NCBI GenBank assembly: GCA_946800325.1
Contig: CAMPEJ010000003.1
Location: 310,001 to 374,000, forward strand
Direction: 5' to 3'
Source: Luzula sylvatica
Lineage: Eukaryota > Streptophyta > Magnoliopsida > Poales > Juncaceae
Length of the DNA stretch: 64,000 nt
Positions within the stretch are counted from its first letter, which is position 1, and each line of letters opens with the position of its first letter. Positions 40,257 to 53,590 of this stretch are shown piece after piece. The notes beneath the pieces are model-generated. The model saw nothing but the letters and a program-made list of their open reading frames with translations. It was not told the origin of the DNA and did not search any database. The translations under genes were made by a program, and so were the position numbers.

Positions 40257-41372
40257 AACAATCTGTTTATGCTTTGGGGAGTTCAAATAACGTATTTTGA
40301 GATCATTTGAATCGTATATTCTACCACATAACATATCACCAAAATTTACAAACACTAAGAAAGTTTGTTTTTCGATTCAAAACAATTTGTTTATGCTTTG
40401 GGGAGTTCAAATAACATATTTTTAGATCATTCGCATCGTATCTTTTACCACATAACATTTCACCAAAATTTACAAACACTAAGAAAGTTTGTTTTTCGAT
40501 TCCAAACAATCTGTTTATGCTTTGGGGAGTTCAAATAACGTATTTTGAGATCATTCGAATCGTATCTTTTACCACATAACATTTCACCAAAATTTACAAA
40601 CACTAAGAAAGTTTGTTTTTCGATTCAAAACAATCTGTTTATGCTTTGGGGAGTTCAAATAACGTATTTTGAGATCATTTGAATCGTATCTTTTAGCACA
40701 TAACATTTCACCAAAATTTACAAACACTAAGAAAGTTTGTTTTTCGATTCAAAACAATCTGTTTATGCTTTGGGGAGTTCAAATAACGTATTTTGAGATC
40801 ATTTGAATCGTATCTTTTACCACATAACATTTCACCAAAATTTACAAACACTAAGAAAGTTTGTTTTTCGATTCAAAACAATCTGTTTATGCTTTGGGGA
40901 GTTCAAGTAACGTATTTTGAGATCATTTGAGTCGTATCTTTTACCACATAACATTTCACCAAAATTTACAAACACTAACACAGTTTGTTTTTCAATTCAA
41001 AACAATTTGTTTATGCTTTGGGGAGTTCAAATAACATATTTTTAGATCATTCGAATCGTATCTTTTACCACATAACATTTCACCAAAATTTACAAACACT
41101 AAGAAAGTTTGTTTTTCGATTCCATACAATCTGTTTATGCTTTGGGGAGTTCAAATAACGTATTTTGAGATCATTCGAATCGTATCTTTTACCACATAAC
41201 ATTTCACCAAAATTTACAAACACTAAGAAAGTTTGTTTTTCGATTCAAAACAATCTGTTTATGCTTTGGGGAGTTCAAATAACGTATTTTGAGATCATTT
41301 GAATCGTATCTTTTACCACATAACATTTCACCAAAATTTACAAACACTAAGACAGTTTGTTTTTCGATTCAA
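40159..41372 (+). repeat. 1214-bp unit, copy 2
   Basis: Starts with a 98-bp monomer and repeats the copy 1 order. Private changes are TTCGCATCG near 40431, TTTGAGTCG near 40930 and ATTCCATAC near 41122. Confidence 0.85.
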
Positions 41373-42364
41373 AACAATCTGTTTATGCTTTGGGGAGTTC
41401 AAATAACGTATTTTGAGATCATTTGAATCGTATCTTTTACCACATAACATTTCACCAAAATTTACAAACACTAAGAAAGTTTGTTTATCGATTCAAAACA
41501 ATCTGTTTATGCTTTGGGGAGTTCAAATAACGTATTTTGAGATCATTTGAATCGTATCTTTTACCACATAACATTTCACCAAAATTTACAAACACTAAGA
41601 CAGTTTGTTTTTCGATTCAAAACAATCTGTTTATGCTTTGGGGAGTTCAAATAACGTATTTTGAGATCATTTGAATCGTATCTTTTACCACATAACATTT
41701 CACCAAAATTTACAAACACTAAGAAAGTTTGTTTTTCGATTCAAAACAATCTGTTTATGCTTTGGGGAGTTGAAATAACGTATTTTGAGATCATTTGAAT
41801 TGTATCTTTTACCACATAACATTTCACCAAAATTTACAAACACTAAGACAGTTTGATTTTCGATTCAAAACAATTTGTTTATGCTTTGGGGAGTTCAAAT
41901 AACGTATTTTTAGATCATTTGAATCGTATTTTTTACCACATAACATTTCACCAAAATTTACAAACACTAATAAAGTTTGTTTTTCGATTCAAAACAATTT
42001 GTTTATGTTTTGGGGAGTTCAAATAACGTATTTTGAGATCATTTGAATCGTATATTTTACTACATAACATTTCACCAAAATTTACAAACACTAAGAAAGT
42101 TTGTTTTTCGATTCAAAACAATCTGTTTATGCTTTGGGGAGATCAAATAATGTATTTTGAGTTCATTTGAATCGTATCTTTTACCACATAACATTTCACC
42201 AAAATTTACAAACACTAAGAAAATTTGATTTTCGATTCAAAACAATCTGTTTATGCTTTGGGGAGTTCAAATAACATATTTTTAGATCATTTGAATCGTA
42301 TCTTTTACCACATAACATTTCACCAAAATTTACAAACACTAAGAAAGTTTGTTTTTCGATTCCA
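41125..42364 (+). repeat. 1240-bp unit (10-mer), copy 1
   Basis: Ten full monomers. The marker GAGTTGAAATAACG near 41768 recurs near 43008, 1240 bp on, together with CAGTTTGATTTT and TGTTTTGGGG. It contains an m' and n pair at 42117-42364, again directly after a g-like monomer. Confidence 0.85.
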
Positions 42365-43392
42365 AACAATCTGTTTATGCTTTGGGGAGTTCAAATAACG
42401 TATTTTGAGATCATTCGAATCGTATCTTTTACCACATAACATTTCACCAAAATTTACAAACACTAAGAAAGTTTGTTTTTCGATTCAAAACAATCTGTTT
42501 ATGCTTTGGGGAGTTCAAATAACGTATTTTGAGATCATTTGAATCGTATCTTTTACCACATAACATTTCACCAAAATTTACAAACACTAAGACAGTTTGT
42601 TTTTCGATTCAAAACAATCTGTTTATGCTTTGGGGAGTTCAAATAACGTATTTTGAGATCATTTGAATCGTATCTTTTACCACATAACATTTCACCAAAA
42701 TTTACAAACACTAAGAAAGTTTGTTTATCGATTCAAAACAATCTGTTTATGCTTTGGGGAGTTCAAATAACGTATTTTGAGATCATTTGAATCGTATCTT
42801 TTACCACATAACATTTCACCAAAATTTACAAACACTAAGACAGTTTGTTTTTCGATTCAAAACAATCTGTTTATGCTTTGGGGAGTTCAAATAACGTATT
42901 TTGAGATCATTTGAATCGTATCTTTTACCACATAACATTTCACCAAAATTTACAAACACTAAGAAAGTTTGTTTTTCGATTCAAAACAATCTGTTTATGC
43001 TTTGGGGAGTTGAAATAACGTATTTTGAGATCATTTGAATTGTATCTTTTACCACATAACATTTCACCAAAATTTACAAACACTAAGACAGTTTGATTTT
43101 CGATTCAAAACAATTTGTTTATGCTTTGGGGAGTTCAAATAACGTATTTTTAGATCATTTGAATCGTATTTTTTACCACATAACATTTCACCAAAATTTA
43201 CAAACACTAATAAAGTTTGTTTTTCGATTCAAAACAATTTGTTTATGTTTTGGGGAGTTCAAATAACGTATTTTGAGATCATTTGAATCGTATTTTTTAC
43301 CACATAACATTTCACCAAAATTTACAAACACTAATAAAGTTTGTTTTTCGATTCAAAACAATTTGTTTATGTTTTGGGGAGTTCAAATAACG
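42365..43392 (+). repeat. 1240-bp unit, copy 2, cut by the inversion
   Basis: Follows copy 1 until an f-like monomer, with an extra f-like monomer (AATTTGTTTATGTTTT, TATTTTTTACC, AATAAAG) at about 43241. It then stops inside the next monomer at the orientation switch. The small local duplication immediately before the join may be part of the same rearrangement. Confidence 0.8.
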
Positions 43393-43429
43393 ATTCAAAT
43401 GATCTCAAAATACGTTATTTGAACTCCCC
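43376..43429. other. Orientation-switch junction (inverted-repeat breakpoint)
   Basis: The forward monomer ends at AACG (through 43392) and the next bases continue as a reverse-complement monomer. The two sides share ACG at 43390-43392: forward monomers read ATAACG here and reverse ones read GATACG. The 17-bp arms at 43376-43392 and 43413-43429 are exact reverse complements around a 20-nt spacer (43393-43412). Complementarity continues outward with scattered mismatches through the flanking arrays. The short shared bases suit an end-joining or template-switch origin, but an assembly misjoin is possible. Confidence 0.93.
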
Positions 43430-44405
43430 AAAGCATAAACAGATTGTTTGAATCGAAAAACAAACTTTCTTAGTGTTTGTAAATTTTGGTGAAATATTAT
43501 GTCGTAAAAGATACGATTCAAATGATCTCAAAATACGTTATTTGAACTCCCCAAACCATAAACAAATTGTTTTGAATCGAAAAACAAACTTTCTTAGTGT
43601 TTGTAAATTTTGGCAAAATGTTATGTGGGAAAAGATACGATTCAAATGATCTCAAAATACGTTATTTGAACTCCCCAAAGCATAAACAGATTGTTTTGAA
43701 TCGAAAAACAAACTTTCTTAGTGTTTGTAAATTTTGGTGAAATATTATGTAGTAAAAGATACGATTCAAATGATCTAAAAATACGTTATTTGAACTCCCC
43801 AAAGCATAAACAAATTGTTTTGAATCGAAAAACAAACTGTCTTAGTGTTTGTAAATTTTGGTGAAATGTTATGTGGTAAAAGATACGATTCAAATGATCT
43901 CAAAATACGTTATTTGAACTCCCCAAAGCATAAACAGATTGTTTTGAATCGAAAAACAAACTTTCTTAGTGTTTGTAAATTTTGGTGAAATGTTATGTAG
44001 TAAAAGATACGATTCAAATGATCTCAAAATACGTTATTTGAACTCCCCAAAGCATAAACAGATTGTTTTGAATCGAAAAACAAACTTTCTTAGTGTTTGT
44101 AAATTTTGGTGAAATGTTATGTGGTAAAAGATTCGATTCGAATGATCTAAAAATACTTTATTTGAACTCCCCAAAGCATAAACAAATTGTTTTGAACCGA
44201 AAAACAAACTGTCTTAGTGTTTGTAAATTTTGGTGAAATGTTATGTGGTAAAAGATACGATTCAAATGATCTCAAAATACGTTATTTGAACTCCCCAAAG
44301 CATAAACAGATTGTTTTGAATCGAAAAACAAACTTTCTTAGTGTTTGTAAATTTTGGTGAAATGTTATGTAGTAAAAGATACGATTCAAATGATCTCAAA
44401 ATACG

Positions 44406-44825
44406 TTATTTGAACTCCCCAAAGCATAAACAGATTGTTTTGAATCGAAAAACAAACTTTCTTAGTGTTTGTAAATTTTGGTGAAATGTTATGTGGTAAA
44501 AGATACGATTCGAATGATCTAAAAATATGTTATTTGAACTCCCCAAAGCATAAAAAATTGTTTTGAATCGAAAAACAAACTTTCTTAGTGTTTGTAAATT
44601 TTGGTGAAATGTTATGTGGTAAAAGATACGATTCGAATGATCTAAAAATATGTTATTTGAACTCCCCAAAGCATAAAAAATTCTTTTGAATCGAAAAACA
44701 AACTTTCTTAGTGTTTGTAAAATTTGGTGAAATGTTATGTGGTAAAAGATACGATTCGAATGATCTAAAAATATGTTATTTGAACTCCCCAAAGCATAAA
44801 CGAATTGTTTTGAATCGAAAAACAA
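44406..44825 (-). repeat. Trio with 123-bp monomers, copy 1
   Basis: Two adjacent units have GCATAAAAAATT in place of GCATAAACAGATT, one base shorter (123 bp, 41 codons). The period is then divisible by three and a 139-codon frame stays open on the minus strand. The frame starts at TTG, not ATG. Private changes are AATTCTTTTG and GTAAAATTTGG. Not annotated as a gene. Confidence 0.85.
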
Positions 44826-45023
44826 ACTTTCTTAGTGTTTGTAAATTTTGGTGAAATGTTATGTGGTAAAAGATACGATTCAAATGATCTCAAAATACGT
44901 TATTTGAACTCCCCAAAGCATAAACAGTTTGTTTTGAATCGAAAAACAAACTTTCTTAGTGTTTGTAAATTTTGGTGAAATGTTATGTAGTAAAAGATAC
45001 GATTCAAATGATCTCAAAATACG

Positions 45024-45443
45024 TTATTTGAACTCCCCAAAGCATAAACAGATTGTTTTGAATCGAAAAACAAACTTTCTTAGTGTTTGTAAATTTTGGT
45101 GAAATGTTATGTGGTAAAAGATACGATTCGAATGATCTAAAAATATGTTATTTGAACTCCCCAAAGCATAAAAAATTGTTTTGAATCGAAAAACAAACTT
45201 TCTTAGTGTTTGTAAATTTTGGTGAAATGTTATGTGGTAAAAGATACGATTCGAATGATCTAAAAATATGTTATTTGAACTCCCCAAAGCATAAAAAATT
45301 GTTTTGAATCGAAAAACAAACTTTCTTAGTATTTGTAAATTTTGGTGAAATGTTATGTGGTAAAAGATACGATTCGAATGATCTAAAAATATGTTATTTG
45401 AACTCCCGAAAGAATAAACGAATTGTTTTGAATCGAAAAACAA
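45024..45443 (-). repeat. Trio with 123-bp monomers, copy 2
   Basis: Lies 618 bp from copy 1. Private changes are TTAGTATTTG and CTCCCGAAAGAATAAAC. The same open 41-codon periodicity is present. Confidence 0.85.
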
Positions 45444-46756
45444 ACTTTCTTAGTGTTTGTAAATTTTGGTGAAATGTTATGTGGTAAAAGATACGATTCA
45501 AATGATCTCAAAATACGTTATTTGAACTCCCCAAAGCATAAACAGATTGTTTTGAATCGAAAAACAAACTTTCTTAGTGTTTGTAAATTTTGGTGAAATG
45601 TTATGTAGTAAAAGATACGATTCAAATGATCTCAAAATACGTTATTTGAACTCCCCAAAGCATAAACAGATTGTTTTGAATCGAAAAACAAACTTTCTTA
45701 GTGTTTGTAAATTTTGGTGAAATATTATGTCGTAAAAGATACGATTCAAATGATCTCAAAATACGTTATTTGAACTCCCCAAACCATAAACAAATTGTTT
45801 TGAATCGAAAAACAAACTTTCTTAGTGTTTGTAAATTTTGGTAAAATGTTATGTGGGAAAAGATACGATTCAAATGATCTCAAAATACGTTATTTGAACT
45901 CCCCAAAGCATAAACAGATTGTTTTGAATCGAAAAACAAACTTTCTTAGTGTTTGTAAATTTTGGTGAAATATTATGTAGTAAAAGATACGATTCAAATG
46001 ATCTCAAAATACGTTATTTGAACTCCCCAAAGCGTAAACAAATTGTTTTGAATCGAAAAACAAACTTTCTTAGTGTTTGTAAATTTTGGTGAAATGTTAT
46101 GTGGTAAAAGATACGATTCAAATGATCTAAAAATACGTTATTTGAACTCCCCAAAGCATAAACAAATTGTTTTGAATCGAAAAACAAACTGTCTTAGTGT
46201 TTGTAAATTTTGGTGAAATGTTATGTGGTAAAAGATACGATTCAAATGATCTCAAAATACGTTATTTGAACTCCCCAAAGCATAAACAGATTGTTTTGAA
46301 TCGAAAAACAAACTTCCTTAGTGTTTGTAAATTTTGGTGAAATGTTATGTAGTAAAAGATACGATTCAAATGATCTCAAAATACGTTATTTGAACTCCCC
46401 AAAGCATAAACAGATTGTTTTGAATCGAAAAACAAACTTTCTTAGTGTTTGTAAATTTTGGTGAAATGTTATGTGGTAAAAGATTCGATTCGAATGATCT
46501 AAAAATACTTTATTTGAATCCCCAAAGCATAAACAAATTGTTTTGAATCGAAAAACAAACTGTCTTAGTGTTTGTAAATTTTGGTGAAATGTTATGTGGT
46601 AAAAGATACGATTCAAATGATCTCAAAATACGTTATTTGAACTCCCCAAAGCATAAACAGATTGTTTTGAATCGAAAAACAAACTTTCTTAGTGTTTGTA
46701 AATTTTGGTGAAATGTTATGTAGTAAAAGATACGATTCAAATGATCTCAAAATACG

Positions 46757-47053
46757 TTATTTGAACTCCCCAAAGCGTAAACAAATTGTTTTGAATCGAA
46801 AAACAAACTTTCTTAGTGTTTGTAAAATTTGGTGAAATGTTATGTGGTAAAAGATACGATTCGAATGATCTAAAAATATGTTATTTGAACTCCCCAAAGC
46901 ATAAAAAATTGTTTTTAATCGAAAAACAAACTTTCTTAGTGTTTGTAAATTTTGGTGAAATGTTATGTGGTAAAAGATACGATTCGAATGATCTAAAAAT
47001 ATGTTATTTGAACTCCCCAAAGCATAAACGAATTGTTTTGAATCGAAAAACAA
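46757..47053 (-). repeat. Pair with one 123-bp monomer
   Basis: A single GCATAAAAAATTG unit (near 46900, followed by GTTTTTAATCG) gives a shorter 98-codon open frame. It begins with the GCGTAAAC variant. Confidence 0.8.
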
Positions 47054-48588
47054 ACTTTCTTAGTGTTTGTAAATTTTGGTGAAATGTTATGTGGTAAAAG
47101 ATACGATTCAAATGATCTCAAAATACGTTATTTGAACTCCCCAAAGCATAAACAGATTGTTTTGAATCGAAAAACAAACTTTCTTAGTGTTTGTAAATTT
47201 TGGTGAAATGTTATGTAGTAAAAGATACGATTCAAATGATCTCAAAATACGTTATTTGAACTCCCCAAAGCATAAACAGATTGTTTTGAATCGAAAAACA
47301 AACTTTCTTAGTGTTTGTAAATTTTGGTGAAATATTATGTCGTAAAAGATACGATTCAAATGATCTCAAAATACGTTATTTGAACTCCCCAAACAATAAA
47401 CAAATTGTTTTGAATCGAAAAACAAACTTTCTTAGTGTGTGTAAATTTTGGTAAAATGTTATGTGGCAAAAGATACGATCCAAATGATCTCAAAATACGT
47501 TATTTGAACTCCCCAAAGCATAAACAGATTGTTTTCAATCGAAAAACAAACTTTCTTAGTGTTTGTAAATTTTGGTGAAATATTATGTAGTAAAAGATAC
47601 GATTCAAATGATCTCAAAATACGTTATTTGAACTCCCCAAAGCGTAAACAAATTGTTTTGAATCGAAAAACAAACTTTCTTAGAGTTTGTAAATTTTGGT
47701 GAAATGTTATGTGGTAAAAGATATGATTCAAATGATCTAAAAATACGTTATTTGAACTCCCCAAAGCATAAACAAATTGTTTTGAATCGAAAAACAAACT
47801 GTCTTAGTGTTTGTAAATTTTGGTGAAATGTTATGTGGTAAAAGATACGATTCAAATGATCTCAAAATACGTTATTGAACTCCCCAAAGCATAAACAGAT
47901 TGTTTTGAATCGAAAAACAAACTTTCTTAGTGTTTGTAAATTTTGGTGAAATGTTATGTGGTAAAAGATTCGATTCGAATGATCTAAAAATACGTTATTT
48001 GAACTCCCCAAAGCATAAACAAATTGTTTTGAATCGAAAAACAAACTGTCTTAGTGTTTGTAAATTTTGGTGAAATGTTATGTGGTAAAAGATACGATTC
48101 AAATGATCTCAAAATACGTTATTTGAACTCCCCAAAGCATAAACAGATTGTTTTGAATCGAAAAACAAACTTTCTTAGTGTTTGTAAATTTTGGTGAAAT
48201 GTTATGTAGTAAAAGATACGATTCAAATGATCTCAAAATACGTTATTTGAACTCCCCAAAGCATAAACAGATTGTTTTGAATCGAAAAACAAACTTTCAT
48301 AGTGTTTGTAAATTTTGGTGAAATATTATGTCGTAAAAGATACGATTCAAATGATCTCAAAATACGTTATTTGAACTCCCCAAACCATAAACAAATTGTT
48401 TTGAATCGAAAAACAAACTTTCTTAGTGTTTGTAAATTTTGGTAAAATGTTATGTGGGAAAAGATACGATTCAAATGATCTCAAAATACGTTATTTGAAC
48501 TCCCCAAAGCATAAACATATTGTTTTGAATCGAAAAACAAACTTTCTTAGTGTTTGTAAATTTTGGTGAAATATTATGTAGTAAAAGA

Positions 48589-50490
48589 TAAGATTCAAAT
48601 GATCTCAAAATACGTTATTTGAACTCCCCAAAGCGTAAACAAATTGTTTTGAATCGAAAAACAAACTTTCTTAGTGTTTGTAAATTTTGGTGAAATGTTA
48701 TGTGGTAAAAGATACGATTCAAATGATCTAAAAATACGTTATTTGAACTCCCCAAAGCATAAACAAATTGTTTTGAATCGAAAAACAAACTGTCTTAGTG
48801 TTTGTAAATTTTGGTGAAATGTTATGTGGTAAAAGATACGATTCAAATGATCTCAAAATACGTTATTTGAACTCCCCAAAGCATAAACAGATTGTTTTGA
48901 ATCGAAAAACAAACTTTCTTAGTGTTTGTAAATTTTGGTGAAATGTTATGTGGTAAAAGATACGATTCGAATGATCTAAAAATATGTTATTTGAACACCC
49001 CAAAGCATAAAAAATTGTTTTGAATCGAAAAACAAACTTTCTTAGTGTTTGTAAATTTTGGTGAAATGTTATGTGGTAAAAGATACGATTCGAATGATCT
49101 AAAAATATGTTATTTGAACTCCCCAAAGCATAAAAAATTGTTTTGAATCGAAAAACAAACTTTCTTAGTGTTTGTAAATTTTGGTGAAATGTTATGTGGT
49201 AAAAGATACGATTCGAATGATCTAAAAATATGTTATTTGAACTCCCCAAAGCATAAACGAATTGTTTTGAATCGAAAAACAAACTTTCTTAGTGTTTGTA
49301 AATTTTGGTGAAATGTTATGTGGTAAAAGATACGATTCCAATGATCTCAAAATACGTTATTTGAACTCCCCAAAGCATAAACAGATTGTTTTGAATCGAA
49401 AAACAAACTTTCTTAGTGTTTGTAAATTTTGGTGAAATGTTATGTAGTAAAAGATACGATTCAAATGATCTCAAAATACGTTATTTGAACTCCCCAAAGC
49501 ATAAACAGATTGTTTTGAATCGAAAAACAAACTTTCTTAGTGTTTGTAAATTTTGGTGAAATATTATGTCGTAAAAGATACGATTCAAATGATCTCAAAA
49601 TACGTTATTTGAACTCCCCAAACCATAAACAAATTGTTTTGAATCGAAAAACAAACTTTCTTAGTGTTTGTAAATTTTGGTAAAATGTTATGTGGTAAAA
49701 GATACTATTCAAATGATCTCAAAATACGTTATTTGAACTCCCCAAAGCATAAACAGATTGTTTTGAATCGAAAAACAAACTTTCTTAGTGTTTGTAAATT
49801 TTGGTGAAATATTATGTAGTAAAAGATACGATTCAAATGATCTCAAAATACGTTATTTGAACTCCCCAAAGCGTAAACAAATTGTTTTGAATCGAAAAAC
49901 AAACTTTCTTAGTGTTTGTAAATTTTGGTGAAATGTTATGTGGTAAAAGATACGATTCAAATGATCTAAAAATACGTTATTTGAACTCCCCAAAGCATAA
50001 ACAAATTGTTTTGAATCGAAAAACAAACTGTCTTAGTGTTTGTAAATTTTGGTGAAATGTTATGTGGTAAAAGATACGATTCAAATGATCTCAAAATACG
50101 TTATTTGAACTCCCCAAAGCATAAACAGATTGTTTTGAATCGAAAAACAAACTTTCTTAGTGTTTGTAAATTTTGGTGAAATGTTATGTAGTAAAAGATA
50201 CGATTCAAATGATCTTAAAATACATTATTTGAACTCCCCAAAGCATAAACAGATTGTTTTGAATCGAAAAACAAACTTTCTTAGTGTTTGTAAATTTTGG
50301 TGAAATGTTATGTGGTAAAAGATTCGATTCGAATGATCTAAAAATACGTTATTTGAACTCCCCAAAGCATAAACAAATTGTTTTGAATCGAAAAACAAAC
50401 TGTCTTAGTGTTTGTAAATTTTGGTGAAATGTTATGTGGTAAAAGATACGATTCAAATTATCTCAAAATACGTTATTTGAACTCCCCAAA
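48589..50490 (-). repeat. 3098-bp-offset duplication, copy 1
   Basis: Markers GATAAGATTC (about 48589), GAACACCCC, GATACTATTC (about 49703), TTAAAATACATT and CAAATTATCTC recur 3098 bp later. Similarity at this offset ends near 50.49 kb, where the later copy has a one-base-shorter ATTGTTTGAATCG. The edges are approximate. The first trio differs slightly (ACAGATTG here, ACATATTG in copy 2). Confidence 0.8.
48863..49282 (-). repeat. Trio with 123-bp monomers, copy 3
   Basis: Carries GAACACCCC in the first short unit, a change shared by all later trios (51961, 53818, 56046, 59501, 61729) and absent from the two earlier ones. Confidence 0.85.
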
Positions 50491-51686
50491 GCATAAACAG
50501 ATTGTTTTGAATCGAAAAACAAACTTTCTTAGTGTTTGTAAATTTTGGTGAAATGTTATGTAGTAAAAGATACGATTCAAATGATCTCAAAATACGTTAT
50601 TTGAACTCCCCAAAGCATAAACAGATTGTTTTGAATCGAAAAACAAACTTTCATAGTGTTTGTAAATTTTGGTGAAATATTATGTCGTAAAAGATACGAT
50701 TCAAATGATCTCAAAATACGTTATTTGAACTCCCCAAACCATAAACAAATTGTTTTGAATCGAAAAACAAACTTTCTTAGTGTTTGTAAATTTTGGTGAA
50801 ATGTTATGTGGTAAAAGATTCGATTCGAATGATCTAAAAATACGTTATTTGAACTCCCCAAAGCATAAACAAATTGTTTTGAATCGAAAAACAAACTGTC
50901 TTAGTGTTTGTAAATTTTGGTGAAATGTTATGTGGTAAAAGATACGATTCAAATGATCTCAAAATACGTTATTTGAACTCCCCAAAGCATAAACAGATTG
51001 TTTTGAATCGAAAAACAAACTTTCTTAGTGTTTGTAAATTTTGGTGAAATGTTATGTAGTAAAAGATACGATTCAAATGATCTCAAAATACGTTATTTGA
51101 ACTCCCCAAAGCATAAACAGATTGTTTTGAATCGAAAAACAAACTTTCATAGTGTTTGTAAATTTTGGTGAAATATTATGTCGTAAAAGATACGATTCAA
51201 ATGATCTCAAAATACGTTATTTGAACTCCCCAAACCATAAACAAATTGTTTTGAATCGAAAAACAAACTTTCTTAGTGTTTGTAAATTTTGGTAAAATGT
51301 TATGTGGGAAAAGATACGATTCAAATGATCTCAAAATACGTTATTTGAACTCCCCAAAGCATAAACAAATTGTTTTGAATCGAAAAACAAACTTTCTTAG
51401 TGTTTGTAAATTTTGGTGAAATGTTATGTGGTAAAAGATTCGATTCGAATGATCTAAAAATACGTTATTTGAACTCCCCAAAGCATAAACAAATTGTTTT
51501 GAATCGAAAAACAAACTGTCTTAGTGTTTGTAAATTTTGGTGAAATGTTATGTGGTAAAAGATACGATTCAAATGATCTCAAAATACGTTATTTGAACTC
51601 CCCAAAGCATAAACAGATTGTTTTGAATCGAAAAACAAACTTTCTTAGTGTTTGTAAATTTTGGTGAAATGTTATGTAGTAAAAGA

Positions 51687-53590
51687 TAAGATTCAAATGA
51701 TCTCAAAATACGTTATTTGAACTCCCCAAAGCGTAAACAAATTGTTTTGAATCGAAAAACAAACTTTCTTAGTGTTTGTAAATTTTGGTGAAATATTATG
51801 TCGTAAAAGATACGATTCAAATGATCTCAAAATACGTTATTTGAACTCCCCAAAGCATAAACAAATTGTTTTGAATCGAAAAACAAACTGTCTTAGTGTT
51901 TGTAAATTTTGGTGAAATGTTATGTGGTAAAAGATACGATTCAAATGATCTCAAAATACGTTATTTGAACTCCCCAAAGCATAAACATATTGTTTTGAAT
52001 CGAAAAACAAACTTTCTTAGTGTTTGTAAATTTTGGTGAAATGTTATGTGGTAAAAGATACGATTCGAATGATCTAAAAATATGTTATTTGAACACCCCA
52101 AAGCATAAAAAATTGTTTTGAATCGAAAAACAAACTTTCTTAGTGTTTGTAAATTTTGGTGAAATGTTATGTGGTAAAAGATACGATTCGAATGATCTAA
52201 AAATATGTTATTTGAACTCCCCAAAGCATAAAAAATTGTTTTGAATCGAAAAACAAACTTTCTTAGTGTTTGTAAATTTTGGTGAAATGTTATGTGGTAA
52301 AAGATACGATTCGAATGATCTAAAAATATGTTATTTGAACTCCCCAAAGCATAAACGAATTGTTTTGAATCGAAAAACAAACTTTCTTAGTGTTTGTAAA
52401 TTTTGGTGAAATGTTATGTGGTAAAAGATACGATTCCAATGATCTCAAAATACGTTATTTGAACTCCCCAAAGCATAAACAGATTGTTTTGAATCGAAAA
52501 ACAAACTTTCTTAGTGTTTGTAAATTTTGGTGAAATGTTATGTAGTAAAAGATACGATTCAAATGATCTCAAAATACGTTATTTGAACTCCCCAAAGCAT
52601 AAACAGATTGTTTTGAATCGAAAAACAAACTTTCTTAGTGTTTGTAAATTTTGGTGAAATATTATGTCGTAAAAGATACGATTCAAATGATCTCAAAATA
52701 CGTTATTTGAACTCCCCAAACCATAAACAAATTGTTTTGAATCGAAAAACAAACTTTCTTAGTGTTTGTAAATTTTGGTAAAATGTTATGTGGTAAAAGA
52801 TACTATTCAAATGATCTCAAAATACGTTATTTGAACTCCCCAAAGCATAAACAGATTGTTTTGAATCGAAAAACAAACTTTCTTAGTGTTTGTAAATTTT
52901 GGTGAAATATTATGTAGTAAAAGATACGATTCAAATGATCTCAAAATACGTTATTTGAACTCCCCAAAGCGTAAACAAATTGTTTTGAATCGAAAAACAA
53001 ACTTTCTTAGTGTTTGTAAATTTTGGTGAAATGTTATGTGGTAAAAGATACGATTCAAATGATCTAAAAATACGTTATTTGAACTCCCCAAAGCATAAAC
53101 AAATTGTTTTGAATCGAAAAACAAACTGTCTTAGTGTTTGTAAATTTTGGTGAAATGTTATGTGGTAAAAGATACGATTCAAATGATCTCAAAATACGTT
53201 ATTTGAACTCCCCAAAGCATAAACAGATTGTTTTGAATCGAAAAACAAACTTTCTTAGTGTTTGTAAATTTTGGTGAAATGTTATGTAGTAAAAGATACG
53301 ATTCAAATGATCTTAAAATACATTATTTGAACTCCCCAAAGCATAAACAGATTGTTTTGAATCGAAAAACAAACTTTCTTAGTGTTTGTAAATTTTGGTG
53401 AAATGTTATGTGGTAAAAGATTCGATTCGAATGATCTAAAAATACGTTATTTGAACTCCCCAAAGCATAAACAAATTGTTTTGAATCGAAAAACAAACTG
53501 TCTTAGTGTTTGTAAATTTTGGTGAAATGTTATGTGGTAAAAGATACGATTCAAATTATCTCAAAATACGTTATTTGAACTCCCCAAAGC
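51687..53590 (-). repeat. 3098-bp-offset duplication, copy 2
   Basis: Counterpart of 48589-50490. Part of it (about 51.96-53.6 kb) recurs again at +9768, around 61.7-63.4 kb, including GATACTATTC at 62567 and GTTTGTTAAT near 63400. Confidence 0.8.
51961..52380 (-). repeat. Trio with 123-bp monomers, copy 4
   Basis: Copy of the 48863 trio at +3098, with ACATATTG near 51985. Confidence 0.85.

Larger units (their letters stand above)
1..43392 (+). repeat. Forward-oriented satellite domain
   Basis: About 350 monomers all read in one direction. Variants confined to this domain, by eye, include the 98-bp deletion monomers, the 126-bp monomers with five T before GGGG, and the AATAAAG and AACAAAG variants. 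Several HOR systems follow one another: 12-mer (1488 bp), then nested blocks of 5086, 1986 and 8607 bp, then 1214/1240-bp units. No internal orientation switch was seen. Confidence 0.96.
43393..48588 (-). repeat. Reverse-domain HOR, proximal section
   Basis: The rare marker GTCGTAAAAG falls at 43501, 45729, 47339 and 48330. The spacings are 2228, 1610 and 991 bp (18, 13 and 8 monomers minus 4, 2 and 1 bp), so one 18-mer-type HOR has been shortened step by step. One-base deletions lie near 43446 (ATTGTTTGAATCG), 46517 (GAATCCCC) and 47875 (GTTATTGAAC). Confidence 0.8.

Noticed and set aside
44406..44825. 139-codon minus-strand reading frame (also at 45024, 48863, 51961, 53818, 56046, 59501 and 61729)
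   Set aside because: It is satellite sequence read in a frame kept open by 123-bp units. The start is TTG, there is no ATG, no domain and no regulatory context, and it ends where 124-bp spacing returns.
46816..47082. 88-codon forward frame in the reverse domain
   Set aside because: Starts at GTG, consists of two satellite units read in another frame, and overlaps the opposite-strand frame at 46757-47053. No coding signal.
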